From: Pedobacter sp. D749 | Lineage (GTDB): Bacteria > Bacteroidota > Bacteroidia > Sphingobacteriales > Sphingobacteriaceae | Length of the DNA: 64,000 bases | Direction of reading: 5' to 3' | Assembly (NCBI RefSeq): GCF_019317285.1 | Contig: NZ_CP079218.1 | Location: forward strand, 2,046,001-2,110,000 | In this document: piece after piece, positions 27,365 to 36,424 of the stretch | Numbering within the stretch: the stretch's first letter is position 1 | Layout: each line of letters begins with the position of its first letter | Notes under the pieces: model-generated | What the model was told of the DNA's origin: nothing | The model's database searches: none | The model's input: the letters and a program-made list of their open reading frames with translations, nothing else | Made by a program: the position numbers and the translations under genes

Positions 27365-28762
27365 ATGTTTGAAAAGAAAGTTTACCTCCAAAGAAGAGCA
27401 GCACTAAAATCAAAGATAAGTTCGGGAATATTACTCTTTTTGGGTAATGAAGAAAGTCCGATGAATTATAAAGACAATACCTATCATTTTAGGCAGGATA
27501 GTACCTTTTTATATTATTTTGGGATCAGTGAGCCATCTTTAGGCGCTATTATCGACCTGGATGAAGATCAGGTCATTCTTTTTGGCGATGAAATGGGCAT
27601 TGATGATATTGTGTGGATGGGCAGGCAGAAGACACTTGAAGAAAAAAGTCTGGATGCCGGCCTAACCAAAGTTCTGCCTTTTGCGCAACTAAACACTTAT
27701 CTTAAACAGTACCAGGATAAAAATCGTGAGGTTCATTTTTTACCTCCCTACCGTGCTGAGAATAAGATTAAATTGGCCAACTGGCTTAACCTGCCAATCG
27801 ATCAACTTAAAGAAAAAGCTTCGCTAAACTTTATTAAAGCTGTTGTTGCACAACGGTCGGTTAAATCTGTCGAAGAAGTTGAAGAGCTGGATCGTGCTGC
27901 AGCAAGATCTGCCGATATTCATTTAATGGTGATGCAGCAGGCAAAACCTGGTATGTACGAACGCGAACTTGCAGCAAAAATTCAAGCTGCTGCGCTAGCT
28001 TCGGGTGGTAATCTGGCCTATCCGGTTATTTTAACGGTTCGCGGCGAAATTCTGCATAACCATTACCATGGCAATCAGCTCCAGGAAGGTCAGCTGGTTT
28101 TAAACGATTCTGGGGTAGAAACTGCTTTAGGCTATGCCGGCGATCTTACGCGTACTTTTCCTGTAGGCAAAAAGTTTAGTGCTGAGCAAAAAGATGTTTA
28201 TGATATCGTATTAAATGCTTATACGCATGGCAAAAATATGCTGGCTCCGGGGGTAAGGTACTTAGATGTACATTTGGCTTCGTGTAAAATGCTGGCACAG
28301 GGTTTAAAAGATATTGGCCTGATGAAAGGTAATGTAGACGATGCCGTGCAGGCTGGTGCGCATGCTATGTTCTTTCAATGTGGAACAGGGCATATGATGG
28401 GCTTAGATGTACACGATATGGAAGATTTAGGTGAGCAGTACGTAGGTTATACAGATGAGCTGACTAAAAACACCAGCCAGTTCGGATTGAAATCGTTAAG
28501 GTTGGGCAAAGCGCTGGAAGCGGGTTATGTATTAACTGTAGAACCAGGTGTTTACATTATCCCGGAACTAATAGACCGTTGGAAGGCCACTAACCAGTTT
28601 GGCGAATTTATTAACTACGATAAATTGGAGCAGTTTAGAAACTTTAGCGGCATCAGGGTCGAAGACGATTTTCTGGTTACCGAAAACGGAAGCCGGATGT
28701 TAGGGAAGCATTTAGCTTTAACTACAGATGAAATTGAATCCATTAGGAGCGAAGCTTATTAG
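27365..28762 (+). CDS. M24B Xaa-Pro aminopeptidase (PepP type)
   Basis: About 465 residues. The ATG at 27365 is preferred over an in-frame GTG three codons upstream. An aminopeptidase-P N-terminal domain (about 3-130, 'NTYHFRQDSTFLYYFGISEP' and 'DEMGIDDIVWMG') precedes the pita-bread catalytic domain (about 165-455). The metal ligands are all visible: Asp/Asp in 'LVLNDSGVETALGYAGDLTRTF', His in 'QCGTGHMMGLDVHDMED', Glu in 'LTVEPGVYII' and Glu in 'GIRVEDDFLV'. It is the second Xaa-Pro aminopeptidase in 6 kb and is of the bacterial PepP kind, unlike the long form at 21180. Two different enzymes for N-terminal Xaa-Pro bonds point to proline-rich peptides as food. Confidence 0.93.
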   Translation: MFEKKVYLQRRAALKSKISSGILLFLGNEESPMNYKDNTYHFRQDSTFLYYFGISEPSLGAIIDLDEDQVILFGDEMGIDDIVWMGRQKTLEEKSLDAGLTKVLPFAQLNTYLKQYQDKNREVHFLPPYRAENKIKLANWLNLPIDQLKEKASLNFIKAVVAQRSVKSVEEVEELDRAAARSADIHLMVMQQAKPGMYERELAAKIQAAALASGGNLAYPVILTVRGEILHNHYHGNQLQEGQLVLNDSGVETALGYAGDLTRTFPVGKKFSAEQKDVYDIVLNAYTHGKNMLAPGVRYLDVHLASCKMLAQGLKDIGLMKGNVDDAVQAGAHAMFFQCGTGHMMGLDVHDMEDLGEQYVGYTDELTKNTSQFGLKSLRLGKALEAGYVLTVEPGVYIIPELIDRWKATNQFGEFINYDKLEQFRNFSGIRVEDDFLVTENGSRMLGKHLALTTDEIESIRSEAY

Positions 28763-28780
28763 TAACGTTGCTTATTTGAA

Positions 28781-28961
28781 ATAACTGTTGTTTTTTGTGG
28801 AGCGCAAGGCCTTTCGATTTTTTTAAGGATAGTCCTGACAGAAGCACAGAACCAGGGTTAAATAAACCTGATAGAGCGGATGCTCCCGATTCTTCATCGG
28901 AGCAGGAGGGATAGCAGGACTACCGTAACCGATGAAAACTGAGACTGCTTTTCAAATTAAT
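28781..28961 (+). repeat. Folded direct repeat, copy 1 (deleted form)
   Basis: Shares with 29035-29272 the blocks 'TGGAGCGCA', 'TTCGATTTTTTTAA', 'AGAAGCACAGAACCAGGGTT', 'AAATAAACCTGATAGA', 'CGGATGCTCCC', 'GGGATAGCAGGACTACC' and 'CTGCTTTTCAAATTAAT'. Relative to the other copy it lacks about 60 internal bases between GTCCTG and GAAGCACAG. It is non-coding. Confidence 0.75.
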
Positions 28962-29034
28962 ATTTTGCTAAAATAACGACATCACAAATAGTAAAGAGCC
29001 ATTAAAGGGAGCATAGATCTTTTAAAATGACAGA

Positions 29035-29272
29035 TGTTTTTTGTTTTGGAGCGCAGGTCCATTCGATTTTTTTAAAGAATGTTCCTGCCATCCGCTTTAT
29101 TCCGATGAAGGATCGGAATGCCCGCTGCTGTCAGGGCTAGATACCTCGGCAGAAGCACAGAACCAGGGTTAAATAAACCTGATAGAACGGATGCTCCCAA
29201 TTTTTCATCGGAGCGGGAGGGATAGCAGGACTACCATAACCGATGAAAAACTGAAACTGCTTTTCAAATTAA
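29035..29272 (+). repeat. Folded direct repeat, copy 2 (full form)
   Basis: The longer copy of the duplicated element. It can form a long-range pairing between CCTGCCATCC (near 29084) and GGATAGCAGG (near 29220), and a local hairpin around CCGATgaaGGATCGG (29102-29116). The conserved pairing and the lack of coding sequence suggest a structured RNA or a folded mobile repeat. It ends about 38 bases before the next start codon. Confidence 0.7.
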
Positions 29273-29309
29273 TAATACGCTATTGCAACATGATAACCAG
29301 CAAAAAGAT

Positions 29310-30980
29310 ATGAAAAAAATAACCTCCTTAACCCTAGTTTTCTTAACGTTTAATACCCTGCTTTTTGCACAAAACCCAAAAAAGGTTTACACTTTGGCCG
29401 ATACTTTAAGGGGAAGCTTAAATGCCGAACGGACCTGGTGGGATGTGCAGCGTTACGAACTTTCGGTTAAGCCCGATTACAATGATAAGAGCATAACAGG
29501 CTCAAATAAAATCGTTTACAAAGTAGTGCAGCACAATAATGGTAATACCCGTATGCAGATTGATTTACAGGAGCCATTAATCATTGATAGTGTTTTATAT
29601 AATGGCGGTTCAAAGGTAAAATTCGGACATGTCGGCAGTGTCTGGTATGTACATGTGCCTGCGCAAAAGTTATCGGCGCTGAATAATGTCCATATATTTT
29701 ACCATGGAAAAGTACACCAGGCCAAAAGAGCACCCTGGGATGGTGGTTTTATTTTTACTACCGATTCGCTTTCGCGTCCTTGGATGACAGTGGCCTGCCA
29801 GGGCTTGGGTGCTTCGGTTTGGTATCCAAATAAGGATCATCAAAGCGACGAGCCTAATCTGGGAGCATCTTTAACCATGACTGTTCCGGATACATTGGTA
29901 GCAGTAGGTAACGGGCGCCTGGTATTTAAAAAGGATAACCACGATGGTACCACGACCTATCAGTACAATGTTAAAAATCCGATCAGTAATTATTGCATTA
30001 TCCCTTACATAGGTAAGTATGTTAATTTTAAGGAGAAATATGCAGGCGAAAAAGGTGCCCTTGATGTGAATTATTGGGTGCTTGATTACAATTACCCAAA
30101 GGCTAAAACCTACATGCCCGATCAGGTGCATAAAATGATGAAAAGTATGGAGCATTGGTTTGGCCCATATCCTTTTTATGAAGATGGTTATCAGTTAATT
30201 GATGCTTCGCATACGGGTATGGAGCATCAATCTGCAGTTTCTTATGGTAATGGTTACAAGTTTGGCTACAGAGGCAGAGATATGTCTGGCAATGGCTGGG
30301 GTTTGAAGTGGGATTTTATCATTATTCACGAAAGCGGACACGAATGGTTTGGCAACAACATTACCACCAACGATCTGGCCGATATGTGGGTACACGAAGG
30401 CTTTACTAACTACAGCGAAACACTTTTTGTTGATTATATTTTTGGTAATCAGGCTGGTAATGAATATAATTTTGGCATTAGAAAAGGCATTAAAAATGAT
30501 AGCCCGATTATCCCTGCTTATGGTGTAAATGCACAAGGCAGTGGCGATATGTATCCGAAAGGGGGCAACATGCTGCATTCCATCAGGCATAGTTTAAATA
30601 ACGACGAACTTTTTAGAGCCATATTGCGTGGACTTAACCAAACCTTTTACCACCAAACGGTAACCACTGCGCAGATCGAAAATTATGTTTCTAAAAAAGC
30701 AGGTTATAATTTTTCAAAGGTTTTTGATCAATATTTACGTACGGTACAGGTTCCCACTTTTGAATACTATCTTAAAGATGGTAAAGCCTTTTACCGGTAT
30801 AGCGATTGTGTTAAGGGCTTCAATTTGCCTTTAAGTCTTAAAAAAGAAGGAATTAAAGCGCTTAAAATTATTCCTTCACAAAACTGGCAGCAGGTTACGT
30901 TAGCCAAAGGGCAGGATGCACTTTTTACAAAACAGGTTATTGAATTTATGTACTACCTTCAGGTAAAAAACACAAAATAA
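29310..30980 (+). CDS. Exported M1-family metallopeptidase
   Basis: About 556 residues, starting at the ATG at 29310, which leads straight into a signal peptide ('MKKITSLTLVFLTFNTLLFAQ'). An upstream in-frame TTG would add nine polar residues and is less likely. The mature enzyme has the M1 beta-sandwich N-terminal domain, then 'TGMEHQSAVSYGNGY' in place of the GAMEN exopeptidase motif. The zinc site is HExxH-18-E: His340, Glu341, His344 and Glu363 in 'HESGHEWFGNNITTNDLADMWVHEGF'. It lacks the large C-terminal helical domain of PepN, as is common for secreted Bacteroidota members. It probably cuts N-terminal residues from peptides in the periplasm or outside. Confidence 0.92.
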   Translation: MKKITSLTLVFLTFNTLLFAQNPKKVYTLADTLRGSLNAERTWWDVQRYELSVKPDYNDKSITGSNKIVYKVVQHNNGNTRMQIDLQEPLIIDSVLYNGGSKVKFGHVGSVWYVHVPAQKLSALNNVHIFYHGKVHQAKRAPWDGGFIFTTDSLSRPWMTVACQGLGASVWYPNKDHQSDEPNLGASLTMTVPDTLVAVGNGRLVFKKDNHDGTTTYQYNVKNPISNYCIIPYIGKYVNFKEKYAGEKGALDVNYWVLDYNYPKAKTYMPDQVHKMMKSMEHWFGPYPFYEDGYQLIDASHTGMEHQSAVSYGNGYKFGYRGRDMSGNGWGLKWDFIIIHESGHEWFGNNITTNDLADMWVHEGFTNYSETLFVDYIFGNQAGNEYNFGIRKGIKNDSPIIPAYGVNAQGSGDMYPKGGNMLHSIRHSLNNDELFRAILRGLNQTFYHQTVTTAQIENYVSKKAGYNFSKVFDQYLRTVQVPTFEYYLKDGKAFYRYSDCVKGFNLPLSLKKEGIKALKIIPSQNWQQVTLAKGQDALFTKQVIEFMYYLQVKNTK

Positions 30981-31316
30981 AAATTTTGAAATAAAAAGAG
31001 ATGTAGGACGTTCTCTATCTAACTGATTTTAAAGGTATTCTTGTTTGAGGTGTTAGCTTTTTTTATGGTATCTAATTTCTTTTACAAATGCTCCGGGCTT
31101 TTTCTAATTAAATCTGTCTGATTGAAATGGCGTATTTATGACCAATATCGGTTAAAATCCAACAATATTGCAGTTTGGTAATTCCCTAACTTTGAATATC
31201 GTTTATATGATTCTATCTTCGATAATCTGATTAAATGATGCTTGCCAATTACATCCGGTTTTGGATTAAAGGCCAGATTAATTTTTGAAAATATTTATTA
31301 AAACATAAACATTACA
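30981..31316. other. Intergenic promoter region of the hydroxyproline operon
   Basis: 336 AT-rich bases with no ORF. The only clear signal is the TAACTTTG box at 31187-31194. There is no strong hairpin after the M1 peptidase gene. Confidence 0.4.
31168..31194 (+). promoter_or_regulatory. Possible promoter of the hydroxyproline operon
   Basis: TAACTTTG at 31187-31194 is a perfect -7 box. The nearest TTG is at 31168-31170, giving a spacer of 16, shorter than the usual 18-20. A start near 31200 would leave a leader of about 117 bases before the DapA-family gene. Confidence 0.4.
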
Positions 31317-32234
31317 ATGGGTATCAAATGGACTGGGGTTTTCCCTGCTGTAACTACTAAATTTACAGCAAATGATGAGTTAGATTTTCCGGCTTTCGAT
31401 TTAAATATCGAAGCGCAATTAGAAGCAGGTGCTGAAGGGATAATTTTAGGTGGATCGCTTGGTGAAGCCAGTGTATTAACCGATGAGGAAAAGTTTGGCC
31501 TGTTATCGCATACCTTAACCGTGGTAAACGGTCGCGTACCGGTTTTATTGAACATTGCTGAGTCAACTACAAAAAAAGCAATCGAAGTAGCTCAAAAAGC
31601 CGAATCGCTTGGTGCGCAAGGTTTAATGTTGTTGCCGCCAATGCGCTACAACGCTGCTCCAGACGAAACTTTGGCCTTTTTTGGTGCCATTGCTGAAAGC
31701 ACCAGCTTACCGATCATGATTTATAACAATCCTGTTGATTATAAAATCGAGGTAACCTTAGATATGTTCGAGGTTTTGACCAAATACGATAACATACAGG
31801 CGATCAAAGAATCAACAAGGGATGTATCAAATGTAACGCGGTTAATCAACCGTTTTGGCGACCGTTTCAAAATCTTTACCGGAGTAGATCCATTAGCGAT
31901 GGAAAGCATTGTGATGGGTGCACACGGATGGGTTGCGGGTTTGGTTGATGCTTTCCCAAGAGAAACCGTTGCTATTTTCAGATTGATTAAAGAAAATCGC
32001 ATTGCTGAAGCACTAACGATTTACCGTTGGTTTTTACCAGTGCTTGAGTTGGATATTCATGCGAAATTGGTGCAATACATTAAGCTCGCAGAGGTTGCAA
32101 CAGGATTAGGAACCGAAGCCGTTCGTGCACCGCGCTTACCATTAAGTGGCGCAGAAAGAGAGAAAGTATTAAAAATTATTAATGATGCACTAGCTGTTCG
32201 TCCGGAATTACCTGCAGGTAGCTGGGGAAAATAG
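31317..32234 (+). CDS. DapA-family lyase, probable 4-hydroxy-pyrroline-2-carboxylate deaminase
   Basis: A 305-residue class I aldolase of the dihydrodipicolinate synthase family. It has 'GGSLGEASVLTDEEK', Tyr136 in 'IMIYNNPVDYKI' and Schiff-base Lys164 in 'QAIKESTRDVSN'. In the hydroxyproline pathway a member of this family turns delta1-pyrroline-4-hydroxy-2-carboxylate into 2-oxoglutarate semialdehyde and ammonia. The assignment rests on context: it is 14 bases upstream of a matching aldehyde dehydrogenase and is followed by the epimerase and oxidase of the same path. It is the first gene of the operon. A true lysine-biosynthetic DapA is less likely here. Confidence 0.88.
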   Translation: MGIKWTGVFPAVTTKFTANDELDFPAFDLNIEAQLEAGAEGIILGGSLGEASVLTDEEKFGLLSHTLTVVNGRVPVLLNIAESTTKKAIEVAQKAESLGAQGLMLLPPMRYNAAPDETLAFFGAIAESTSLPIMIYNNPVDYKIEVTLDMFEVLTKYDNIQAIKESTRDVSNVTRLINRFGDRFKIFTGVDPLAMESIVMGAHGWVAGLVDAFPRETVAIFRLIKENRIAEALTIYRWFLPVLELDIHAKLVQYIKLAEVATGLGTEAVRAPRLPLSGAEREKVLKIINDALAVRPELPAGSWGK

Positions 32235-32248
32235 TTTAAAAACCAAAT

Positions 32249-33835
32249 ATGAACGGGAAAAATATTATAGCCAGCACTTATAGTGAAATTAATGAAAAAA
32301 GCCTTAAAGCTGTTAATCCCGCAACGGGATTAACGCTTGATGGCGAATTTTTTAAAGCGAACGAAAACCTGGTTGATGAGGCTTTAACATCAGCAACATC
32401 GGCTTTCCAAAGTTATAGAAATTTAAACAAAGATCTTAAAGCAGCTTTTTTAAATGCCATTGCCGATGAAATCGCCAGTCTTGGCGAGGAACTCGTAAAC
32501 AGGGCTTCGGCAGAAAGTGGTTTGCCTTTAGGTCGTTTACAGGGTGAATTGGGCAGAACTACCGGCCAATTAAGGTTATTTGCCAATTTGGTTGCAGAAG
32601 GCTCCTGGGTTGACGCCATTATTGACACGGCATTACCTGAAAGACAGCCTTTACCACGACCTGATATCAGGAGAATGCTGATCCCAATCGGACCGGTAGT
32701 AGTTTTTGGTGCAAGTAATTTTCCACTTGCTTTTTCAGTTGCAGGTGGCGATACGGCATCAGCACTAGCTTCTGGTTGCCCGGTGGTTGTTAAAGCACAT
32801 CCCGCACATTACGGAACCAGTGCTTTGGTAGGTGGTGCCATTATTAAAGCGGCAGAAAAAACAGGAATGCCTAAAGGTGTTTTCTCTTTGTTGTATGATG
32901 ATGGTTATACCATTGGCGCTGGCCTGGTTCAGCATCCGTTAACTAAAGCAGTAACTTTTACAGGTTCGTTTAAAGGTGGAATGGCCTTAATTAATCTTGC
33001 TCAACAGCGCGAACAACCTATTCCGGTTTTTGCCGAAATGGGAAGTATTAACCCGGTAATCTTTCTTCCTCTGGCCATAGAAAATCAGGCAGAAGAACTG
33101 GCTAAAAAATATGCCGCCTCGATTACCCTGGGCGCGGGTCAGTTTTGTACTAACCCAGGTTTATTGTTAGCAGTACAATCACCTGCACTCGAAAATTTTA
33201 AAGCCGTTTTAAAAGAAGCTATTTCAACTATTCCTTCGGCAACCATGCTTACTGAAGGTATTGCCAATAATTATGGTAAACTTTCTGCCGGGGTAGTAAA
33301 CGAAAGCGGTGTTGCCCTTTTATCGGCATCAACCGTAAAAAATACCGAGCTTCAAAATCAATCAGAAGCTAAAATTGCCCAGGTAAGTGCTGCCGATTTT
33401 ATTAAAAATCCTAAACTCCGTGAAGAAATTTTCGGTCCGTACTCGTTATTGGTTGTTGCTCAGGATCGTGCAGAACTAGAGCAGGCTATTGAAGTTTTGG
33501 AAGGACAGCTTACTGTAACCTTAATGGCCGAAAAACAGGAACTTCAGCATTACCAGACTTTGGTAAATAAGTTGACTGATAGAACCGGAAGAATTATACT
33601 GAATGGTGTGCCTACAGGCGTAGAAGTTTGTGCAGCCATGCAACACGGTGGACCATTTCCGGCTACTAACGATAGCCGTTTTACTTCTGTTGGTTCTACT
33701 GCAATCAATCGTTTTGTAAGGCCATTGGCTTACCAGGATTGGGAACAGGAATTATTGCCAGATGAATTGAAAGATGGTAATCCATTGGATATTTTCAGAA
33801 CGGTAAATCAAAAATTAACGAAATCTCATGAGTAA
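32249..33835 (+). CDS. 2-oxoglutarate semialdehyde dehydrogenase (aldehyde dehydrogenase family)
   Basis: A 528-residue NAD(P)-dependent aldehyde dehydrogenase of the alpha-ketoglutarate semialdehyde (2,5-dioxovalerate) type. It shows 'IPIGPVVVFGASNFPLAFSVAGGDTASALASGCPVVVK', 'FTGSFKGG', general-base Glu263 in 'VFAEMGSINPV' and catalytic Cys300 in 'GAGQFCTNPGLL'. The 'FGAsNFPLAFsvaGgDTasAlAaGcPV' signature is typical of the KGSADH subgroup. It makes 2-oxoglutarate, the entry to the TCA cycle, from the product of the preceding enzyme. Its last codons overlap the next gene by eight bases, showing translational coupling. Confidence 0.9.
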   Translation: MNGKNIIASTYSEINEKSLKAVNPATGLTLDGEFFKANENLVDEALTSATSAFQSYRNLNKDLKAAFLNAIADEIASLGEELVNRASAESGLPLGRLQGELGRTTGQLRLFANLVAEGSWVDAIIDTALPERQPLPRPDIRRMLIPIGPVVVFGASNFPLAFSVAGGDTASALASGCPVVVKAHPAHYGTSALVGGAIIKAAEKTGMPKGVFSLLYDDGYTIGAGLVQHPLTKAVTFTGSFKGGMALINLAQQREQPIPVFAEMGSINPVIFLPLAIENQAEELAKKYAASITLGAGQFCTNPGLLLAVQSPALENFKAVLKEAISTIPSATMLTEGIANNYGKLSAGVVNESGVALLSASTVKNTELQNQSEAKIAQVSAADFIKNPKLREEIFGPYSLLVVAQDRAELEQAIEVLEGQLTVTLMAEKQELQHYQTLVNKLTDRTGRIILNGVPTGVEVCAAMQHGGPFPATNDSRFTSVGSTAINRFVRPLAYQDWEQELLPDELKDGNPLDIFRTVNQKLTKSHE

Positions 33836-34829
33836 AACTTTTTTTTGTGTAGATGCCCATACATGCGGAAATCCGGTTAGATTAGTTGCAGGTGGAGGAC
33901 CTCAGCTTATTGGCTCAAACATGAGCGAAAAGCGTCAGCATTTTCTGAAAGAATTTGATTGGATCAGAAAAGGTTTAATGTTCGAACCTCGTGGACATGA
34001 TATGATGTCGGGTAGTATTCTTTATCCGCCTCACGACCCTGCTAATGATGTGGCTGTACTTTTTATCGAAACCAGTGGTTGCCTCCCAATGTGTGGCCAC
34101 GGTACTATTGGCACCATTACCATCGCTATTGAAGAAGGACTCATCCAACCGAAAATACCAGGGGTGATCAGAATGGAAGCGCCAGCCGGATTGGTATTGA
34201 TTGAATACAAACAGGAAGGAAAAAAAGTAAAGTCTGTTAAACTGAAAAATGTGGCATCTTACCTCGCTGCTGAAAATCTTCAGGTAGAGTGCCCTGATTT
34301 AGGCACACTTACTTTTGATGTAGCTTATGGTGGAAATTTTTACGCAATCGTTGATCCACAGGAGAATTTCCCTGGACTGGAAAACTATACCGCTTCGCAA
34401 CTGATTAGCTGGAGCCAGATCATCAGGAAACGCATTAATGAACTTTACAGCTTTGTTCATCCACAAGACCCTACGATAAATGGCTGTAGCCATATCTTGT
34501 GGACAGGAAAAACAATAGATCCTACATCAACTGCCAGGAATGCAGTTTTTTATGGTGATAAAGCCATTGATCGTTCGCCATGTGGTACGGGTACTTCTGC
34601 CCGTTTGGCACAGTGGTTTGCTAAAGGAAAACTAAAACAGGGAGAAGATTTTATCCATGAAAGTTTTATAGGCAGCAAGTTTATTGGAAGAGTAGAAGAA
34701 GTTGTAGACCTGAATGGAATCAAAGCCATTATACCAAGTGTAGAAGGCTGGGCAAAGGTTTACGGTTACAATACTATAAAAATCGATGCCGAAGATGATC
34801 CGTATGCATACGGATTTCAGGTGATTTAA
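33828..34829 (+). CDS. 4-hydroxyproline 2-epimerase (proline racemase family)
   Basis: A 333-residue cofactor-independent racemase. Both catalytic cysteines are present: Cys89 in 'LPMCGHGTIGT' and Cys252 in 'DRSPCGTGTSARLA'. This rules out a trans-3-hydroxyproline dehydratase, in which one of them is replaced. It interconverts trans-4-hydroxy-L-proline and cis-4-hydroxy-D-proline, the first step of the pathway encoded here. The choice of hydroxyproline over proline as substrate is inferred from the neighbours. It overlaps the dehydrogenase gene by eight bases and is 40 bases before the FAD enzyme. Confidence 0.92.
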   Translation: MSKTFFCVDAHTCGNPVRLVAGGGPQLIGSNMSEKRQHFLKEFDWIRKGLMFEPRGHDMMSGSILYPPHDPANDVAVLFIETSGCLPMCGHGTIGTITIAIEEGLIQPKIPGVIRMEAPAGLVLIEYKQEGKKVKSVKLKNVASYLAAENLQVECPDLGTLTFDVAYGGNFYAIVDPQENFPGLENYTASQLISWSQIIRKRINELYSFVHPQDPTINGCSHILWTGKTIDPTSTARNAVFYGDKAIDRSPCGTGTSARLAQWFAKGKLKQGEDFIHESFIGSKFIGRVEEVVDLNGIKAIIPSVEGWAKVYGYNTIKIDAEDDPYAYGFQVI

Positions 34830-34869
34830 TGAGTTTTTAAAAAGAATATCAGCAGTATAAATTAAAAGC

Positions 34870-36111
34870 ATGTCGAAAGTACTAATTATAGGTGGTGGAA
34901 TAGTAGGTTTAACTTCAGCATATTACTTGCAGAAAAGAGGCTACGAAGTAACAATTTTGGATAAAGGAGATATTACCGACAATTGCTCATTTGGTAATGC
35001 GGGCATGATTGTTCCAAGCCATTTTGTTCCTTTGGCTGCACCGGGAATGATCAAGCAGGGGATCCGTTGGATGTTCGACAGCAAAAGCCCCTTTTATGTT
35101 CGCCCATCTTTAAATATGAACCTCGTTAATTGGGGTTTGAAATTTATGAAACATGCTACGGCAAAACATGTAAGCGAGGCGGCAGTGCCATTGCGCGATT
35201 TATCGTTGCTAAGCAAAAAACTATATGAAGGTCTGGCAAAAGAGTCTGATTTCGATTTCGAATTAACCAACAATGGTATTCTGGCATTTTATAAAACAGA
35301 AAAAGCAGGAGAAGAAGAAGCGCATTTAGCTGCAAGGGCAATTGAACTGGGCCTGGATATGGCTGTACTCACTGCCGACGAATGCCGTGCGTTACAGCCA
35401 GATTTAAAGTTAGATGTTTTAGGAGCGGTACATTATCGTTGCGATGCACACCTTTATCCAGCAAAGTTGATGAATGCTTTGCTTAAGTATTTATTAAACA
35501 ATGGGGTTAATATAGTGCGTAATAAAGAAGTTGATAAAATTGAGACGGCAGGTAATCGCATTACAAAGGTTTTTACAGGTGGTACCGCCTGGGAAGCCGA
35601 TCAGTATGTTCTGGCAACTGGTTCGTGGTCGCCTGCTGTGGCTAAAATGGCCGATATTAAAATCTCTTTAATGCCAGGCAAAGGTTATTCTTTTATGGAG
35701 CCTGAACCTCAGCAGCGTTTAACTATTCCGGCACTGTTATGTGAAGCCAGGGTAGCTATAACACCAATGAACGGTCAGATTAGATATGGTGGTACGATGG
35801 AGCTGGATAAAATCAATACCAGGATCAATATGCAAAGAGTTAAAGGGATTGTAGAATCGGTTCCGGCATATTTTCCCGATTTAAAACCTGCGGTTCCTGC
35901 AGAAAAAGATATCTGGTATGGTTTCCGTCCTTCATCACCTGATGGTTTGCCATACATTGGCAGAAGCGAAAAAAGAGAAAATCTAATCATTGCTACCGGC
36001 CACGGTATGATGGGTTTAAGTTTAGGACCGGCAACAGGTTTGTTGGTTAGCCAGATTGCTTCAGGCATGGCCACTGATCTGAAAATGGAACCATACAGAG
36101 TAGTTCGATAA
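34870..36111 (+). CDS. FAD-dependent D-amino-acid/D-hydroxyproline dehydrogenase (DadA-like)
   Basis: A 413-residue flavoprotein of the DAO/DadA family. The N-terminus holds the dinucleotide-binding motif 'VLIIGGGIVGLTSAYYLQKRGYEVTILDKGD'. Further typical sequences are 'NCSFGNAGMIVPSHFVPLAAPGM', 'ADQYVLATGSWSPAVAKM', 'MPGKGYSF' and 'GFRPSSPDGLPYIGRSEKRENLIIATGHGMMGLSLGPATG'. In this operon it should oxidise cis-4-hydroxy-D-proline to delta1-pyrroline-4-hydroxy-2-carboxylate, passing electrons to the respiratory chain. It closes the four-gene operon. The next 1.3 kb is gene-free. Confidence 0.9.
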   Translation: MSKVLIIGGGIVGLTSAYYLQKRGYEVTILDKGDITDNCSFGNAGMIVPSHFVPLAAPGMIKQGIRWMFDSKSPFYVRPSLNMNLVNWGLKFMKHATAKHVSEAAVPLRDLSLLSKKLYEGLAKESDFDFELTNNGILAFYKTEKAGEEEAHLAARAIELGLDMAVLTADECRALQPDLKLDVLGAVHYRCDAHLYPAKLMNALLKYLLNNGVNIVRNKEVDKIETAGNRITKVFTGGTAWEADQYVLATGSWSPAVAKMADIKISLMPGKGYSFMEPEPQQRLTIPALLCEARVAITPMNGQIRYGGTMELDKINTRINMQRVKGIVESVPAYFPDLKPAVPAEKDIWYGFRPSSPDGLPYIGRSEKRENLIIATGHGMMGLSLGPATGLLVSQIASGMATDLKMEPYRVVR

Positions 36112-36268
36112 TAGACTAAGGGGGCAAGTTTTTCCAGGGATGTTTCGTCATTGAAAAGCCGATTCTTCATTGCCAGAAGCAATCTTTATCTTAGGTTGGA
36201 AAGATTGCTTCGTCGTTCCTCCTCGCAATGAAACTCAATTTTATACATCTTTAGATTTTAAATTCTTT

Positions 36269-36324
36269 ACCAGTGGATTGAAAATCCACAGCACTTCGGT
36301 CCGGATTACAAATCCAGACCAGCT
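36269..36324 (+). repeat. Twin-hairpin repeat, copy 1
   Basis: 'CCAGTGGATTGAAAATCCAC' followed by 'GTCCGGATTACAAATCCAGAC': two small hairpins (GTGGATT/AATCCAC and a GGATT/AATCC pair) in tandem. The same module recurs at 37075-37130 with few differences. Confidence 0.65.
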
Positions 36325-36424
36325 ATCCCAGTATATATCTAAGAGGTCTGTGGCATTTAAAACGGGTCTTTCGACAAGCTCAGGATGACAAAATCCATTA
36401 GCACGGCCGTTATTCCCACGCAGG

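Larger units (their letters stand above)
28763..29309. other. Intergenic region filled by a duplicated element
   Basis: About 550 bases between two peptidase genes. Almost all of it is the pair of direct repeats described separately (28781-28961 and 29035-29272). No ORF is supported, and I see no conventional terminator. Confidence 0.6.

Noticed and set aside
31317..32234. Lysine-biosynthetic dihydrodipicolinate synthase
   Set aside because: The family is the same, but the operon consists of hydroxyproline genes, and no other lysine gene is near.
33828..34829. trans-3-hydroxy-L-proline dehydratase
   Set aside because: That enzyme lacks one of the two catalytic cysteines; here both (Cys89 and Cys252) are present.
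36170..36388. 72-codon ORF and an antisense ORF in the repeat region
   Set aside because: They fall on palindromic repeats whose symmetry keeps both strands open; no protein character.
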